From Leisingera daeponensis DSM 23529 (lineage in GTDB: Bacteria; Pseudomonadota; Alphaproteobacteria; Rhodobacterales; Rhodobacteraceae), in contig NZ_KI421500.1 of assembly GCF_000473145.1 (NCBI RefSeq), positions 1,550,225-1,614,224 of the forward strand: a stretch of 64,000 nucleotides of DNA, given 5' to 3'. Positions 25,966 to 34,534 of this stretch are shown one piece after another. A program made the translations under genes and the position numbers. The first letter of the stretch is position 1. Each line of letters opens with the position of its first letter. The notes beneath the pieces were generated by a model, which saw nothing but the letters and a program-made list of their open reading frames with translations, made no database searches and was not told the DNA's origin.

Positions 25966-27354
25966 CTACAGCAATACGGCGGCGGCCAGACCGAGGAAGG
26001 CAAAGAAGCCAACCACATCGGTCACCGTGGTCACAAAGGCGCCGGAGGCAAGCGCGGGGTCAACTCCGGCTTTCTCCAATAGAACCGGGATCACCGTTCC
26101 CGCCAGTCCCGCCACGACCAGATTGACCACCATAGCGACGGCAATCACCACGCCCAGCATCGGCGAGCCGAACCAGGCCAGCCCCACCAGCCCCATGACG
26201 ATGGCAAAGATCACCCCGTTGACCAGCCCCACCAGCACCTCCCGCCGGATCACCCGCCAAACGTTGGAGCCGGTCAGGTCGCGGGTGGCAATGGCGCGCA
26301 CCGCGACGGTCAGCGACTGGGTGCCTGCGTTGCCGCCCATCGAGGCGACGATCGGCATCAGCACGGCCAATGCCACGATCTGGGCAATCGCGGCCTCGAA
26401 CTGGGCGATGACCAGCGAGGCCAGCACCGCCGTCACCAGGTTGACCGCCAGCCAGGGGAAACGGCGCTTGGTGGTCTCGATCACCCGGTCCGCCAGCGAG
26501 CTCTCCTCGCCAACGCCGGCCAGGCGCAGGATGTCTTCCTCGTGCTCCTCGTCCAGCACGATCATCGCGTCGTCGATGGTGATGACCCCGACCAGGCGGC
26601 CCTCGTCATCGACCACCGGCGCGGAAATCAGGTGGTACTGGTTGAAGGCATAGGCCACGTCTTCCTCGTCCTGATCCGCCGGAATGACCTGAAAGGTGTC
26701 CTCCATCAGATCGGTCAGCGGCACCTCGCGCTTGGAGGCCATGATCCGCCCGAGGGTGACATTGCCGACCGGATGGGCGCGCGGATCGACCACCACCACG
26801 TGGTAGAACTGTTCCGGCAGATCGTCGGATGAGCGCATGTAATCAATGGCCTGGCCGACGTTCCAATGTTCCGGCGCCATCACGACCTCGCGCTGCATCA
26901 AGCGCCCGGCGGAACTTTCCGGATAGCTCAGCGATTGCTCGACCGCGACCCGGTCGGCATCCTCCAGAACTTCCAGAATCGCTTCCTGCTGCGGCTCTCC
27001 CAGGTCTTCCAGGAGGTCGACCACGTCGTCGCTTTCCAGCTCCCGCACAGCCTCGGCCAGAACCGCGGGGTTGAGGATCGAGATCACTTCCTCGCGGATG
27101 CTTTCGTGCAGTTCCGAGAGGATTTCGCCGTCGAACTCGCGGTCATAAAGATGGATCAGCCGGGTGCGCTCAGCAGAGTCAATCTGCTCCAGAAGGTCGG
27201 CGATGTCCGCCGCGTGCAGGTCTTCCAGCAAGCTGGTCAGGGTCTGCTGGTCCCCCTGCTCCACCGCCTCCAGAACCTGTGCCACCAGCTTGCGGTCGAG
27301 GTGGTAGGCGTCGTCCTGAGACACGTCGCCGCTGATGTTGTCGCCGCTGCTCAT
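25966..27354 (-). CDS. mgtE: Magnesium transporter MgtE
   Basis: This is a 462-residue protein. It has an N-terminal MgtE_N helical domain (about 30-130, HAADIADLLEQID...), a pair of CBS domains (about 135-260, HVVVVDPRAHPVGNVTLGRIMAS) and a C-terminal membrane domain of five helices with MPIVASMGGNAGTQSLTVAVR. The last motif is the MgtE pore signature. It mediates channel-like Mg2+ entry that closes when the cytosolic domains bind Mg2+. The ATG at 27354 follows GGGGG; a possible start at 27393 is less likely. No M-box-like leader is apparent in the 146-bp gap to the divergent guanine deaminase. Confidence 0.95.
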   Translation of the reverse strand: MSSGDNISGDVSQDDAYHLDRKLVAQVLEAVEQGDQQTLTSLLEDLHAADIADLLEQIDSAERTRLIHLYDREFDGEILSELHESIREEVISILNPAVLAEAVRELESDDVVDLLEDLGEPQQEAILEVLEDADRVAVEQSLSYPESSAGRLMQREVVMAPEHWNVGQAIDYMRSSDDLPEQFYHVVVVDPRAHPVGNVTLGRIMASKREVPLTDLMEDTFQVIPADQDEEDVAYAFNQYHLISAPVVDDEGRLVGVITIDDAMIVLDEEHEEDILRLAGVGEESSLADRVIETTKRRFPWLAVNLVTAVLASLVIAQFEAAIAQIVALAVLMPIVASMGGNAGTQSLTVAVRAIATRDLTGSNVWRVIRREVLVGLVNGVIFAIVMGLVGLAWFGSPMLGVVIAVAMVVNLVVAGLAGTVIPVLLEKAGVDPALASGAFVTTVTDVVGFFAFLGLAAAVLL

Positions 27355-27500
27355 GTGATGCCCCCGGGTTATTTTGTGAGTATTTGCCTGCAAAATAAAA
27401 GAAGCCGCTACCGGAAAACAATGACATTGGCATAATCTGTCCGAAGCTGATGCGGCGGGTATCCTGCATGGGGCGGTTTTGCAAGGAAAGGGTTGGAGAA

Positions 27501-28787
27501 ATGGCCACCGGTTTCATCCTGAAGGGGCAGGTTCTGTCCTTCTCCGGCTCCCCCTTTGGCGGCGGGCAGCCGGAAGACGCGGCGCGTCTGCAGGAGGCAG
27601 TGGCGGTGCAGGACGGGCTGATCGCGGGTGCCGGCACGCTGGCCGGGATGCAGGCGCTGCTGCCGGAGGCTGAGGTCCGCGATCACGGGCAGAACCTGAT
27701 CCTGGCCGGCTTTGTCGATGCCCATGTGCACTACCCGCAGACCGCGATTATCGCCAGCTGGGGCAAGCGGCTGATCGACTGGCTGAACAGCTATACTTTT
27801 CCGGAAGAAATGCGGTTCGCGGACCGCGGCTATGCCGATGAAATCGCGGGGCGCTACCTGGATTTGACCACGGCGCATGGCACCACCACCGTCTGCAGCT
27901 ACTGCACCATACATCCCGAAAGCGCGGATGCGTTCTTTGCCGCGGCGCAGGCGCGCGGGCAGCGGGTGGCCGGGGGCAAGACCTGCATGGACCGCAACGC
28001 GCCGGAGGGGCTGCGGGACACGGCGCAGTCGGCCTATGACGACAGCGAGGCCCTGATCCGCCGCTGGCACGGGGTGGACCGGCTGGAGTACGCCATCACC
28101 CCGCGGTTCTCACCCACCTCGACGCCGGAGCAGCTGGAGGCGATGGGGTCGCTGTGGGCCAAGCATCCGGAATGCCTGATGCAGACGCATCTGAGCGAGC
28201 AGACCGATGAGATCGCCTGGGTCCGGGAGCTGTTCCCGCAGGCCCGGGACTACCTGGACACCTATGAGGAATTCGGCCTGCTGGGCGCCAAGGGATTGTA
28301 CGGCCATGCCATCCACCTGGAGGAGCGCGAGCGGCACCGCTTGCGCGAGTACGGCGCGGCGCTGATCCATTGCCCGACCTCGAACACCTTCATCGGGTCC
28401 GGGTTGTTCGACATGGCCGGGCTGATGGCGGAAGGCCAGCGGATCGGTCTTGCCACCGACACCGGCGGCGGATCGAGCTTTTCAATGCTGCGCACGATGG
28501 CCGCGGCCTATGAGATCGGCCAATTGCGCGGCACGCCGCTGCACGCGGCGCAGCTGTTGTGGCTGGCGACCCAGGGGTCGGCCGCGGCGCTACGGATGGA
28601 CGGCAAGATCGGCAACATCGCCAAGGGCATGGAGGCCGATCTGGTGGTGCTGGACCTTGCCTCCACCCCGGCCATCTCCCAGCGGGCCGCGCGGGCCGAA
28701 GATATCTGGGAAGCGGTGTTCCCGACCATCATGATGGGCGACGACCGGGCCATTGCAGAAGTCTGGATCGGCGGCAGGCGGGTTTAG
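27501..28787 (+). CDS. guaD: Guanine deaminase
   Basis: This 428-residue amidohydrolase has the zinc motif LAGFVDAHVHYPQT, a second-shell PTSNTFIGSGLF, HLSEQTDEI and the aspartate motif ATDTGGGSSFSML. The combination AHVHYPQTAIIASWGKRLIDWLN is specific for guanine deaminases, which convert guanine to xanthine. Length is usual (about 430-450). The ATG at 27501 follows GGTTGGAGAA. It is convergent with an 8-oxoguanine deaminase-like gene, so two purine-base deaminases meet here. Confidence 0.93.
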   Translation: MATGFILKGQVLSFSGSPFGGGQPEDAARLQEAVAVQDGLIAGAGTLAGMQALLPEAEVRDHGQNLILAGFVDAHVHYPQTAIIASWGKRLIDWLNSYTFPEEMRFADRGYADEIAGRYLDLTTAHGTTTVCSYCTIHPESADAFFAAAQARGQRVAGGKTCMDRNAPEGLRDTAQSAYDDSEALIRRWHGVDRLEYAITPRFSPTSTPEQLEAMGSLWAKHPECLMQTHLSEQTDEIAWVRELFPQARDYLDTYEEFGLLGAKGLYGHAIHLEERERHRLREYGAALIHCPTSNTFIGSGLFDMAGLMAEGQRIGLATDTGGGSSFSMLRTMAAAYEIGQLRGTPLHAAQLLWLATQGSAAALRMDGKIGNIAKGMEADLVVLDLASTPAISQRAARAEDIWEAVFPTIMMGDDRAIAEVWIGGRRV

Positions 28788-28791
28788 GAAA

Positions 28792-28846
28792 GGCGCTGGC
28801 GCGCCTCTGCCTCCGGCGGGAGTATTTCCTGAAAGCTGAAAGACGG
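28792..28846. repeat. GC-rich intergenic repeat, copy 2
   Basis: The 63-bp gap between the two convergent deaminase genes holds GCGCTGGCGCGCCTCTGCC, then CTCCGGCGGGAGTATTTCC and GAAAGCTGAAAGACGGG. The CTCCGG/CGGGAG core plus AT step matches the pattern of copies at 19419 and 37314. CTCCGGCGGGAG can also fold as a small stem. Confidence 0.45.
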
Positions 28847-28850
28847 GCGT

Positions 28851-30185
28851 TCAATTCATCAGCTTCTGCGCCAGCCCGTGATGACGCTCCAGCAGCCGGG
28901 GCAAATCGATAGTTGTCAGCTCGCCGCCGCGGATGATCTGCCTGCCCTCGACAAACAGGTGCTTGACCCGGGTTGGGCCGGCCAGCAGCAGGGCGGCGGC
29001 GTCCCAGCTGCCGCTGGAGGCAACGCCGGTGGTGTCCCAGATAGCGATATCGGCGCGTTTGCCCGGTTCCAGCCGGCCGCAGTCCGGGCGGCCCAGAACA
29101 TCGGCGCCGCCGCGGGTAGCGATCTCCAGCGCTTCATAGGCGCTCATCGCGTCCGCGCCATTGGCGACCCTTTGCAGCAGCATGGCCTGCCGCGCCTCGG
29201 CGCTGAGACTGGCCATGTCGTTGCTGGCGGAGCCGTCGACCCCCAGCCCCACCGGCACCCCGGCGTCGCGCATCGCGCGCACGGGCGCGATGCCGCTGCC
29301 GAGGCGGCAGTTGGAACAGGGGCAATGGGCAACGCCGGTTCGGGTTCTGGCAAAGAGATCAATCTCTTGCACGTCAAGCTTGACGCAGTGCGCGTGCCAG
29401 ACGTCATCGCCGGTCCAGCCCAGTTCTTCGGCGTATTGGCCGGGACGGCAGCCGAATTGCGCCTGGGAATAGGCGATGTCCTCGTCGTTCTCCGCCAAGT
29501 GGGTGTGCAGCATCACCCCCTTGTCGCGGGCCAGCAGCGCGGTGTCGCGCATCAGGTCGCGGCTGACCGAAAACGGCGAGCAAGGCGCCAGGCCAACCCG
29601 GCACATGGAGCCTTCAGCCGGGTCGTGGAAGGCATCCACCACCCGGATCATGTCGTCCAGGATGGCGCGCTCGTCCTCGACCAGGCTGTCCGGCGGCAGT
29701 CCGCCGCTGCTTTCGCCGATGCTCATGGCGCCGCGGGTCGGGTGGAACCGCAGGCCGATACTGCCGGCGGCGTGGATGGTGTCCTCCAGCCGGGAGCCGT
29801 TGGGATAGAGGTACAGGTGGTCTGCGCTCAGCGTGCAGCCCGACAGCGCCAGTTCGGCCAGGCCCAGCTGGGCGGACACAAACATCTCGTCCGGGGTGAA
29901 GCGCGCCCAGAGCGGATAAAGCCGCTGCAGCCAGCCGAACAGGAGCGCGTCCTGCGCACCGGGCACGGCGCGGGTGAGGTTCTGGTAGAGATGGTGGTGG
30001 GTGTTGACCAGACCGGGCGTCACCACGCAGCCGCGGCCGGAGACAGTCTCGCCGCTGGTCTGAAGCCCCTGCCCCACCGCGATGATCTCGCCGCCGCGGA
30101 TCAGCACATCTGCACTGTGCAAAACGCGCCGCGCATCGTCCATCGTCAGGACAGTATCGGCATTTTGAATCAGGATTTCTGCCAT
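28851..30185 (-). CDS. 8-oxoguanine deaminase-like amidohydrolase
   Basis: This 444-residue protein of the ATZ/TRZ amidohydrolase branch (COG0402) has TPGLVNTHHHLYQNLTRA for the metal site, LHTHLAENDEDI, HCPCSNCRLGSG and GLGVDGSASNDM. This set, including AHCPCSN and SNDMASLSAEARQA, fits 8-oxoguanine deaminases that convert 8-oxoguanine to urate, though related enzymes deaminate hydroxy-atrazine or other guanine analogues. The ATG at 30185 is chosen because AAGGAG lies 9 nt before it; a GTG at 30191 is too close to that site. It is monocistronic and convergent with guaD. Confidence 0.85.
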   Translation of the reverse strand: MAEILIQNADTVLTMDDARRVLHSADVLIRGGEIIAVGQGLQTSGETVSGRGCVVTPGLVNTHHHLYQNLTRAVPGAQDALLFGWLQRLYPLWARFTPDEMFVSAQLGLAELALSGCTLSADHLYLYPNGSRLEDTIHAAGSIGLRFHPTRGAMSIGESSGGLPPDSLVEDERAILDDMIRVVDAFHDPAEGSMCRVGLAPCSPFSVSRDLMRDTALLARDKGVMLHTHLAENDEDIAYSQAQFGCRPGQYAEELGWTGDDVWHAHCVKLDVQEIDLFARTRTGVAHCPCSNCRLGSGIAPVRAMRDAGVPVGLGVDGSASNDMASLSAEARQAMLLQRVANGADAMSAYEALEIATRGGADVLGRPDCGRLEPGKRADIAIWDTTGVASSGSWDAAALLLAGPTRVKHLFVEGRQIIRGGELTTIDLPRLLERHHGLAQKLMN

Positions 30186-30318
30186 CTTCACACACTCCTT
30201 TTGGCAGCCCGCTTCAGTGGAATGTGTGATTGGCCGATGGAAAACGGGCGAAGAACCGGCCTGCCGCGCAGATTACAGGCGGGCGCCGCCGGTTTCAAGA
30301 CCGCCGGCTTCAAGCCGG

Positions 30319-31110
30319 TCAGCCCTGGCGCAGCAGCTCCAGCGCGGCGGCGTGGATCCGGGAATTGGCCGCCGCCAGCGCCCGCCCGCCCTGATGGGCC
30401 GGGTTGCCCTGCCAGTCGGTGACGATGCCGCCCGCCGCCTGGATCAGCGCAATCGGCGCCTGGATGTCATAGGCGTTGAGGCCGGCTTCGATCACCAGGT
30501 CCACCTGCCCCGCGGCCACCAGCGCATAGGCATAGCAATCGGTGCCGTAGCGGGTCAGCTTGGCGCGGGCAGAGACCCGCTCGAACCCGGCACGCTCCTC
30601 GGCGGTGCCGACTTCCGGAAATGTGGTGAACAGGATGGCGTCCTCCAGCGCGGCGGTGGCGCGGGTTTCCAGCGGCCGCTCGCCCAGCGGGCCGGTCATC
30701 ATGGCGATCTCGGGCCCGCCGCAGAAGCGCTCACCGGTGTAGGGCTGGTCGATCACGCCCAGGAACGGGCCGTTTTCATCCGCAAGCGCAATCAGAACGC
30801 CCCAGGTCGGCGTGCCGCTGATGAAGCCGCGGGTGCCGTCGATCGGGTCCAGCACCCAAGTGCGGCCGGAGGTGCCGGGCTCAGCGCCGAACTCCTCGCC
30901 CAGGATGCCGTCCGCGGGGCGCAGCTCTGCCAGCACGGCGCGCATCGCCTGCTCCGCGGCGCGGTCGGCCACGGTGACGGGATCAAACCCGCCAGCCAGC
31001 TTGTTTTCGGTGCTGAGAGAGGTGGTGCGGAAATGCGGCAGGATGGCAGCGCGGGCCGCGTCTGCCATCCTGTGCGCAACATCGAGATCGGAAAATGCGG
31101 CTTGTGTCAT
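30319..31110 (-). CDS. hisN: Histidinol-phosphatase (inositol monophosphatase family)
   Basis: This 263-residue protein has the IMPase metal motifs GEEFGAEPG, DPIDGTRGF and, near the C-terminus, YDIQAPIALIQAAGGIVTDW. The WD found in inositol monophosphatases is replaced by YDIQA, typical of HisN-type histidinol-phosphate phosphatases in alphaproteobacteria. It would catalyse the penultimate step of histidine synthesis. It lies 133 bp before the 8-oxoguanine deaminase on the same strand. Alternative activities in this family (inositol or 3'-phosphoadenosine phosphates) cannot be excluded. Confidence 0.85.
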   Translation of the reverse strand: MTQAAFSDLDVAHRMADAARAAILPHFRTTSLSTENKLAGGFDPVTVADRAAEQAMRAVLAELRPADGILGEEFGAEPGTSGRTWVLDPIDGTRGFISGTPTWGVLIALADENGPFLGVIDQPYTGERFCGGPEIAMMTGPLGERPLETRATAALEDAILFTTFPEVGTAEERAGFERVSARAKLTRYGTDCYAYALVAAGQVDLVIEAGLNAYDIQAPIALIQAAGGIVTDWQGNPAHQGGRALAAANSRIHAAALELLRQG

Positions 31111-31207
31111 GCTTGAACGGGTGCCACCCGGCCGGTCTCATTGCAAGCGCAAATCCCGCCGCAAGGCCGGTTTTGCGCCGCAATGGCCGTCAGGACCCGT
31201 CCAGCTT

Positions 31208-31579
31208 TCAGGCGGCGTCGCTCAGCACCCGCGCCAGTTCGAACAGGCGGCGGCGCTGGTTTTCCGGAATCGCGTAGTAGGACCGCACCAGATCGAGCGC
31301 TTCCTTGTCGCCCATCAGATCCTCCGGCACAGCGGATTTGTCGGCCGGGGCCTTGCCCTCTTCCTGCAAGCCTTCGAAGAAAAAGCTCACCGGAACTTCG
31401 AGGGCGTCGGAAATATCCCACAGCCGCGATGCGCTGACCCGGTTGGCACCGGTTTCATACTTCTGAATCTGCTGAAATTTGATGCCGACTTGTTCGGCTA
31501 GCTGCTGCTGCGTCATGCCGATCAGCCACCGGCGGTGGCGGATGCGCTTTCCCACATGCACGTCAACGGGATGAGCCAT
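31208..31579 (-). CDS. XRE-family transcriptional regulator
   Basis: This 123-residue regulator has an N-terminal HTH (KRIRHRRWLIGMTQQQLAEQVGIKFQQIQKYETGANRVSASRLW). It is of the alphaproteobacterial SinR/PraR-like type whose core, TQQQLAEQVGIKFQQIQKYE, is nearly invariant across the class. Such regulators control polysaccharide, quorum or symbiosis genes in rhizobia; no target is evident here. AGGAG lies upstream of the ATG. The upstream gap of about 350 bp contains no other gene and could hold its own operator. Confidence 0.88.
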   Translation of the reverse strand: MAHPVDVHVGKRIRHRRWLIGMTQQQLAEQVGIKFQQIQKYETGANRVSASRLWDISDALEVPVSFFFEGLQEEGKAPADKSAVPEDLMGDKEALDLVRSYYAIPENQRRRLFELARVLSDAA

Positions 31580-31931
31580 GCGTTTCTCCTAAGTCTCAAA
31601 ATCCGGCTGCACCCCGGACCGCTTCATTCCTATAACCTGCTCTGGCACCTTCAAATCTGTGCCGGAAACCGGTTCCCCATCAGAGCGGCCTGAGATCAAC
31701 CTCTCCGCAAAAGTGTACAACCCTTGCGTTTGATTGCAAGACTGCCGTCGCCCCCGGCGGGGTCCGCAAGCTCAACCGCATGATTTCATGTATCATTTTT
31801 CTAAACGTTTTATTGCCAAGCGGCTGCCGATCGCTTACCTCCCCAAAAATAGCGAGGTGCACCCGGGTGCGGAGGCCCGGCAGTGTGCTGCTTCGAATCA
31901 CGCCGATTCCCGCAGAAGGTGAGGAGAAATT
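31580..31931. other. Intergenic region between divergent XRE and quinone oxidoreductase genes
   Basis: About 350 bp without a convincing gene. It must contain two divergent promoters. CTTGC/GCAAG half-sites lie at 31723-31740, and an AT-rich stretch with ATGA/TCAT halves occurs near 31780-31800. I cannot assign a -35/-10 pair with confidence, and no RNA fold stands out. Confidence 0.5.
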
Positions 31932-32900
31932 ATGCTGGCTTATCAAGTTTCCGCCTTTGACAGACCGGCGGCCCTGACGGAAACCGGATGCCCGTCTCCG
32001 GCGTCCGGACAAGCGGCTGTTGCGCTGCGGGCCTGCGGCCTGAATTTTGCCGACCTGCTGATGATGAAGGGCAGCTATCAGGACACGCCTGAACCGCCCT
32101 TCACCCTGGGGCTGGAGGCGGCCGGCGTGGTGACGGCGCTTGGGGAAGGCACCGAAGGATTTGCCGCCGGCGACCGGGTGGCGGTGTTCGGCGGCTGCGG
32201 GGGGCTGGCCGAGGCGGGCGTGTTTGACGCCGCGCGGCTGATCCGGATCCCCGATGCGATGAGTTTTGAGCAGGCCGCGGCGATACAGATCGCCTATGGC
32301 ACCAGCCACATGGCGCTGGACCATTGCGCCCGGCTGCAGCCCGGCGAGACCTTGCTGGTGACAGGCGCTGCGGGCGGTGTCGGACTGACCGCGGTGGAGA
32401 TCGGCAAGCTGATGGGCGCAACGGTGATCGCCCAGGCCCGCGGCCAAGAGAAACTCGACGTGGCGGCTGCCGCCGGAGCGGATCATCTGATCGACGCCGG
32501 AGAAGACCTGCGCAGCGCGGTCAAGGCGCTTGGCGGCGCGGATGTTGTTTACGATGCAATCGGCGGCGACGTGTGGAAGGCCGCATTCCGGTCCGCCAAT
32601 CCCGGCGCGCGGCTGCTGCCGGTGGGCTTTGCCGGCGGCGAGGTGCCGCAGATCCCGGCCAATCACCTGCTGGTGAAGAACCTGACAGTGATCGGCTTTT
32701 ACCTGGGCGGCTACATGAAGTTCCGCCCCGAGGCGGTGCGGCGCTCTTTTGAGACGCTGTTTGCCTGGCACGGCGAGGGCCGGATCAAACCGCACATCAG
32801 CCACGTGCTGCCGCTGGAGCGGGCCGGCGACGGGCTGGAACTGCTGCGCAGCCGCAAGTCCACCGGCAAGGTCGTGATCACCACGGGCGCCAGCGGCTGA
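31932..32900 (+). CDS. NADPH:quinone oxidoreductase (MDR family)
   Basis: This 322-residue zinc-independent medium-chain dehydrogenase/reductase has an N-terminal GroES-like domain (LRACGLNFADLLMMKGSYQ, FTLGLEAAGVV). The Rossmann motif is VTGAAGGVGLTAVEIGKLMGA, and the C-terminus is IKPHISHVLPLERAGDGLELL. No structural or catalytic zinc ligands are present. It fits Qor-like quinone reductases that use NADPH. The ATG follows GGTGAGGAG. It is convergent with a LysR gene. Confidence 0.9.
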   Translation: MLAYQVSAFDRPAALTETGCPSPASGQAAVALRACGLNFADLLMMKGSYQDTPEPPFTLGLEAAGVVTALGEGTEGFAAGDRVAVFGGCGGLAEAGVFDAARLIRIPDAMSFEQAAAIQIAYGTSHMALDHCARLQPGETLLVTGAAGGVGLTAVEIGKLMGATVIAQARGQEKLDVAAAAGADHLIDAGEDLRSAVKALGGADVVYDAIGGDVWKAAFRSANPGARLLPVGFAGGEVPQIPANHLLVKNLTVIGFYLGGYMKFRPEAVRRSFETLFAWHGEGRIKPHISHVLPLERAGDGLELLRSRKSTGKVVITTGASG

Positions 32901-33075
32901 CGGCACGGCCCGCTGACAGCAGACCATCCGGCGCCGGGGCTGCTCCCGCCCGTTGCCGGCGCATCTGGGACTGCACCGCTCCTGCGGGCCCAATGCCGCC
33001 AGGGGCGCGCTGGCGCAGCCAGGGCAGTCCGCGGGCGCCCCTGCCGGTCAGCCCAGCCTGTCCTTGTCCTGCCAA

Positions 33076-33092
33076 CCGGGCCGACGGCCCGG
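33076..33092. terminator. Hairpin between convergent quinone reductase and LysR genes
   Basis: CCGGGCC GAC GGCCCGG forms a 7-bp stem with a 3-nt loop, 16 bp from the LysR stop. No T-run follows on either strand, so intrinsic termination would be weak. It resembles the larger hairpin at 41628-41651. Confidence 0.4.
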
Positions 33093-33108
33093 CCTGTACT
33101 GCTGTGAC

Positions 33109-33990
33109 TTAACTCGCGGCCCGCAGCGGTGCCGACCACAGCCCCTGAAACCCCTGCCGGATGAACTCGGCCAGCTCTGCGACATAGGGCGCGCGCACCC
33201 GCTCTGCCCCGTAGAGGTTGATGTGCTGCATCGGCAGATCCGGCAGGCCGCACCCCTTGCCGATCAGCTCCTGAAAGCCCGGCTGGGTGCCCTCCAGCAG
33301 CACGCCCACGGCAAGATCGGCGCTGACTGTTGCCTCGACCGTGCGGTCGGAATCGCTGTCCAGCGCCATCTCCCATTCGATGCCCGCCTTATCCAGCGCC
33401 GCCGTGGCCACCGGGCGGAAACTGCAGTTCCGGCAGAAGCCGAGCCGCAGCGGGCGCTGCCGCCAGACCGAGCCGTCCGGCGCGCCGACCCAGCGCAGCG
33501 GCATGCTGTGGATCGTTTCGCCGCCTTCGCCCGCTCCGGTCTCGGTGGTCAGGATCAGGTCAAACGCGCCGCGCCCGAACTCCGTCTTGAGATCGCGGGT
33601 GTTGGAGGTGCAGAGGTTCACATTCACCCGCGGATAGCTGAGGCTGAACTGCTTCAGAACGGTCGGGATCACCGGGTGCACCACGTCATGCGGCACCCCA
33701 AGCAGCACCTCCCCCTCATAGGCCTGATCCGTCAGCCTTCCGATCACCTCGTCATTCAGCGCGACCATCCTGCGGGCATATCCCAGCAGTTGCTCGCCCT
33801 CCGCCGTGAGCGCGATGGTGCGGCCGGAGCGATCCAGCAGATCCACCCCCAACAGCTCCTCCAGACGCTTCAGCTGCATGGAGACGGCCGACTGGGTGAG
33901 ATGGAGAAACCCCGCCGCCCGGGTCACGCCGCCATGGTCCGCCACCGCCGCAAATGAGCGGAGCGTAGTGATATCGAGATTCCTTACCAT
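33109..33990 (-). CDS. LysR-family transcriptional regulator
   Basis: This protein of about 293 residues has an N-terminal winged helix (FAAVADHGGVTRAAGFLHLTQSAVSMQLKRLEELLGVDLLDR) and a substrate-binding domain. The N-terminus matches the group of LysR regulators that often lie divergent from DUF1127 genes. AGGTG stands 7 nt upstream of the ATG at 33990. A GTG directly before it is a less likely start. The 126-bp gap to the divergent DUF1127 gene is AT-rich and likely contains its binding sites. Ligand unknown. Confidence 0.87.
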   Translation of the reverse strand: MVRNLDITTLRSFAAVADHGGVTRAAGFLHLTQSAVSMQLKRLEELLGVDLLDRSGRTIALTAEGEQLLGYARRMVALNDEVIGRLTDQAYEGEVLLGVPHDVVHPVIPTVLKQFSLSYPRVNVNLCTSNTRDLKTEFGRGAFDLILTTETGAGEGGETIHSMPLRWVGAPDGSVWRQRPLRLGFCRNCSFRPVATAALDKAGIEWEMALDSDSDRTVEATVSADLAVGVLLEGTQPGFQELIGKGCGLPDLPMQHINLYGAERVRAPYVAELAEFIRQGFQGLWSAPLRAAS

Positions 33991-34116
33991 CACAACACCT
34001 GATGCATTTCATCAAAAACATTCGTTTTCAAAATATGGCACAGGCCGCCATATTCATCAACACAATTGATCACCCACAAGGGAAGCATCACAAACGCAAC
34101 TGAAGGACCTGCCGAT

Positions 34117-34338
34117 ATGACCCATGCAACCGCCTCCTGCCCCGCCAACTGCAGCCCCCAAAATCCGCACCGCTCCCTGCTCAGCCGCCTGCGCCTGCTG
34201 TGGACTGTCCGGCGCCAGCGGAACCACCTTGCCGCGCTGGACGAGCGGGCGCTCAGGGACATCGGGCTGACCCGGGAAGAGGCGGATGCCGAGGCCCGCC
34301 GCGGGTTCTGGAGCGCGCCCTCGCATTGGCTGCGCTGA
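34117..34338 (+). CDS. DUF1127 domain small protein
   Basis: This is a 73-residue protein. Its C-terminal half, LRLLWTVRRQRNHLAALDERALRDIGLTREEADAEARRGFW, is a typical DUF1127 arginine-rich domain; the N-terminus is unusually rich in Cys, Ser and Pro (ATASCPANCSP). DUF1127 proteins in alphaproteobacteria have been linked to RNA binding, phosphate and carbon responses. The ATG at 34117 has GAAGGA upstream. It is divergent from a LysR regulator that may control it. Confidence 0.85.
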   Translation: MTHATASCPANCSPQNPHRSLLSRLRLLWTVRRQRNHLAALDERALRDIGLTREEADAEARRGFWSAPSHWLR

Positions 34339-34370
34339 GCCGGGAACCCGCTCTCACCCGGCTTTTCCGG

Positions 34371-34396
34371 CGGGCCGCTGAAAATCGGCCCGTTTA
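34371..34396 (+). terminator. Terminator of the DUF1127 gene
   Basis: CGGGCCG and CGGCCCG (7-bp stem, 8-nt loop) are followed by TTTA and, a few bases later, a run of six T residues. It lies 33 bp past the stop. Confidence 0.65.
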
Positions 34397-34534
34397 CTTG
34401 CTTTTTTCAAGCATTTCTTGGTCCGCAATACTTGAACCGCAAGCTGCTTCGCCCGATATTTAGCGGGAAAGCTGCCGGCCGCGGCGCAGTTCGCGCGCGG
34501 GCAGCAAGGGAGTAGATTACGGAGACCATTGAGA

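Noticed and set aside
27355..27500. Possible magnesium riboswitch upstream of mgtE
   Set aside because: The leader is short (under 150 bp shared with a divergent gene) and I see no M-box-like or mgtA-like fold.
31680..32993. 437-codon minus-strand frame over the quinone oxidoreductase
   Set aside because: The plus strand encodes a complete MDR protein with all motifs. The minus frame has no family features.
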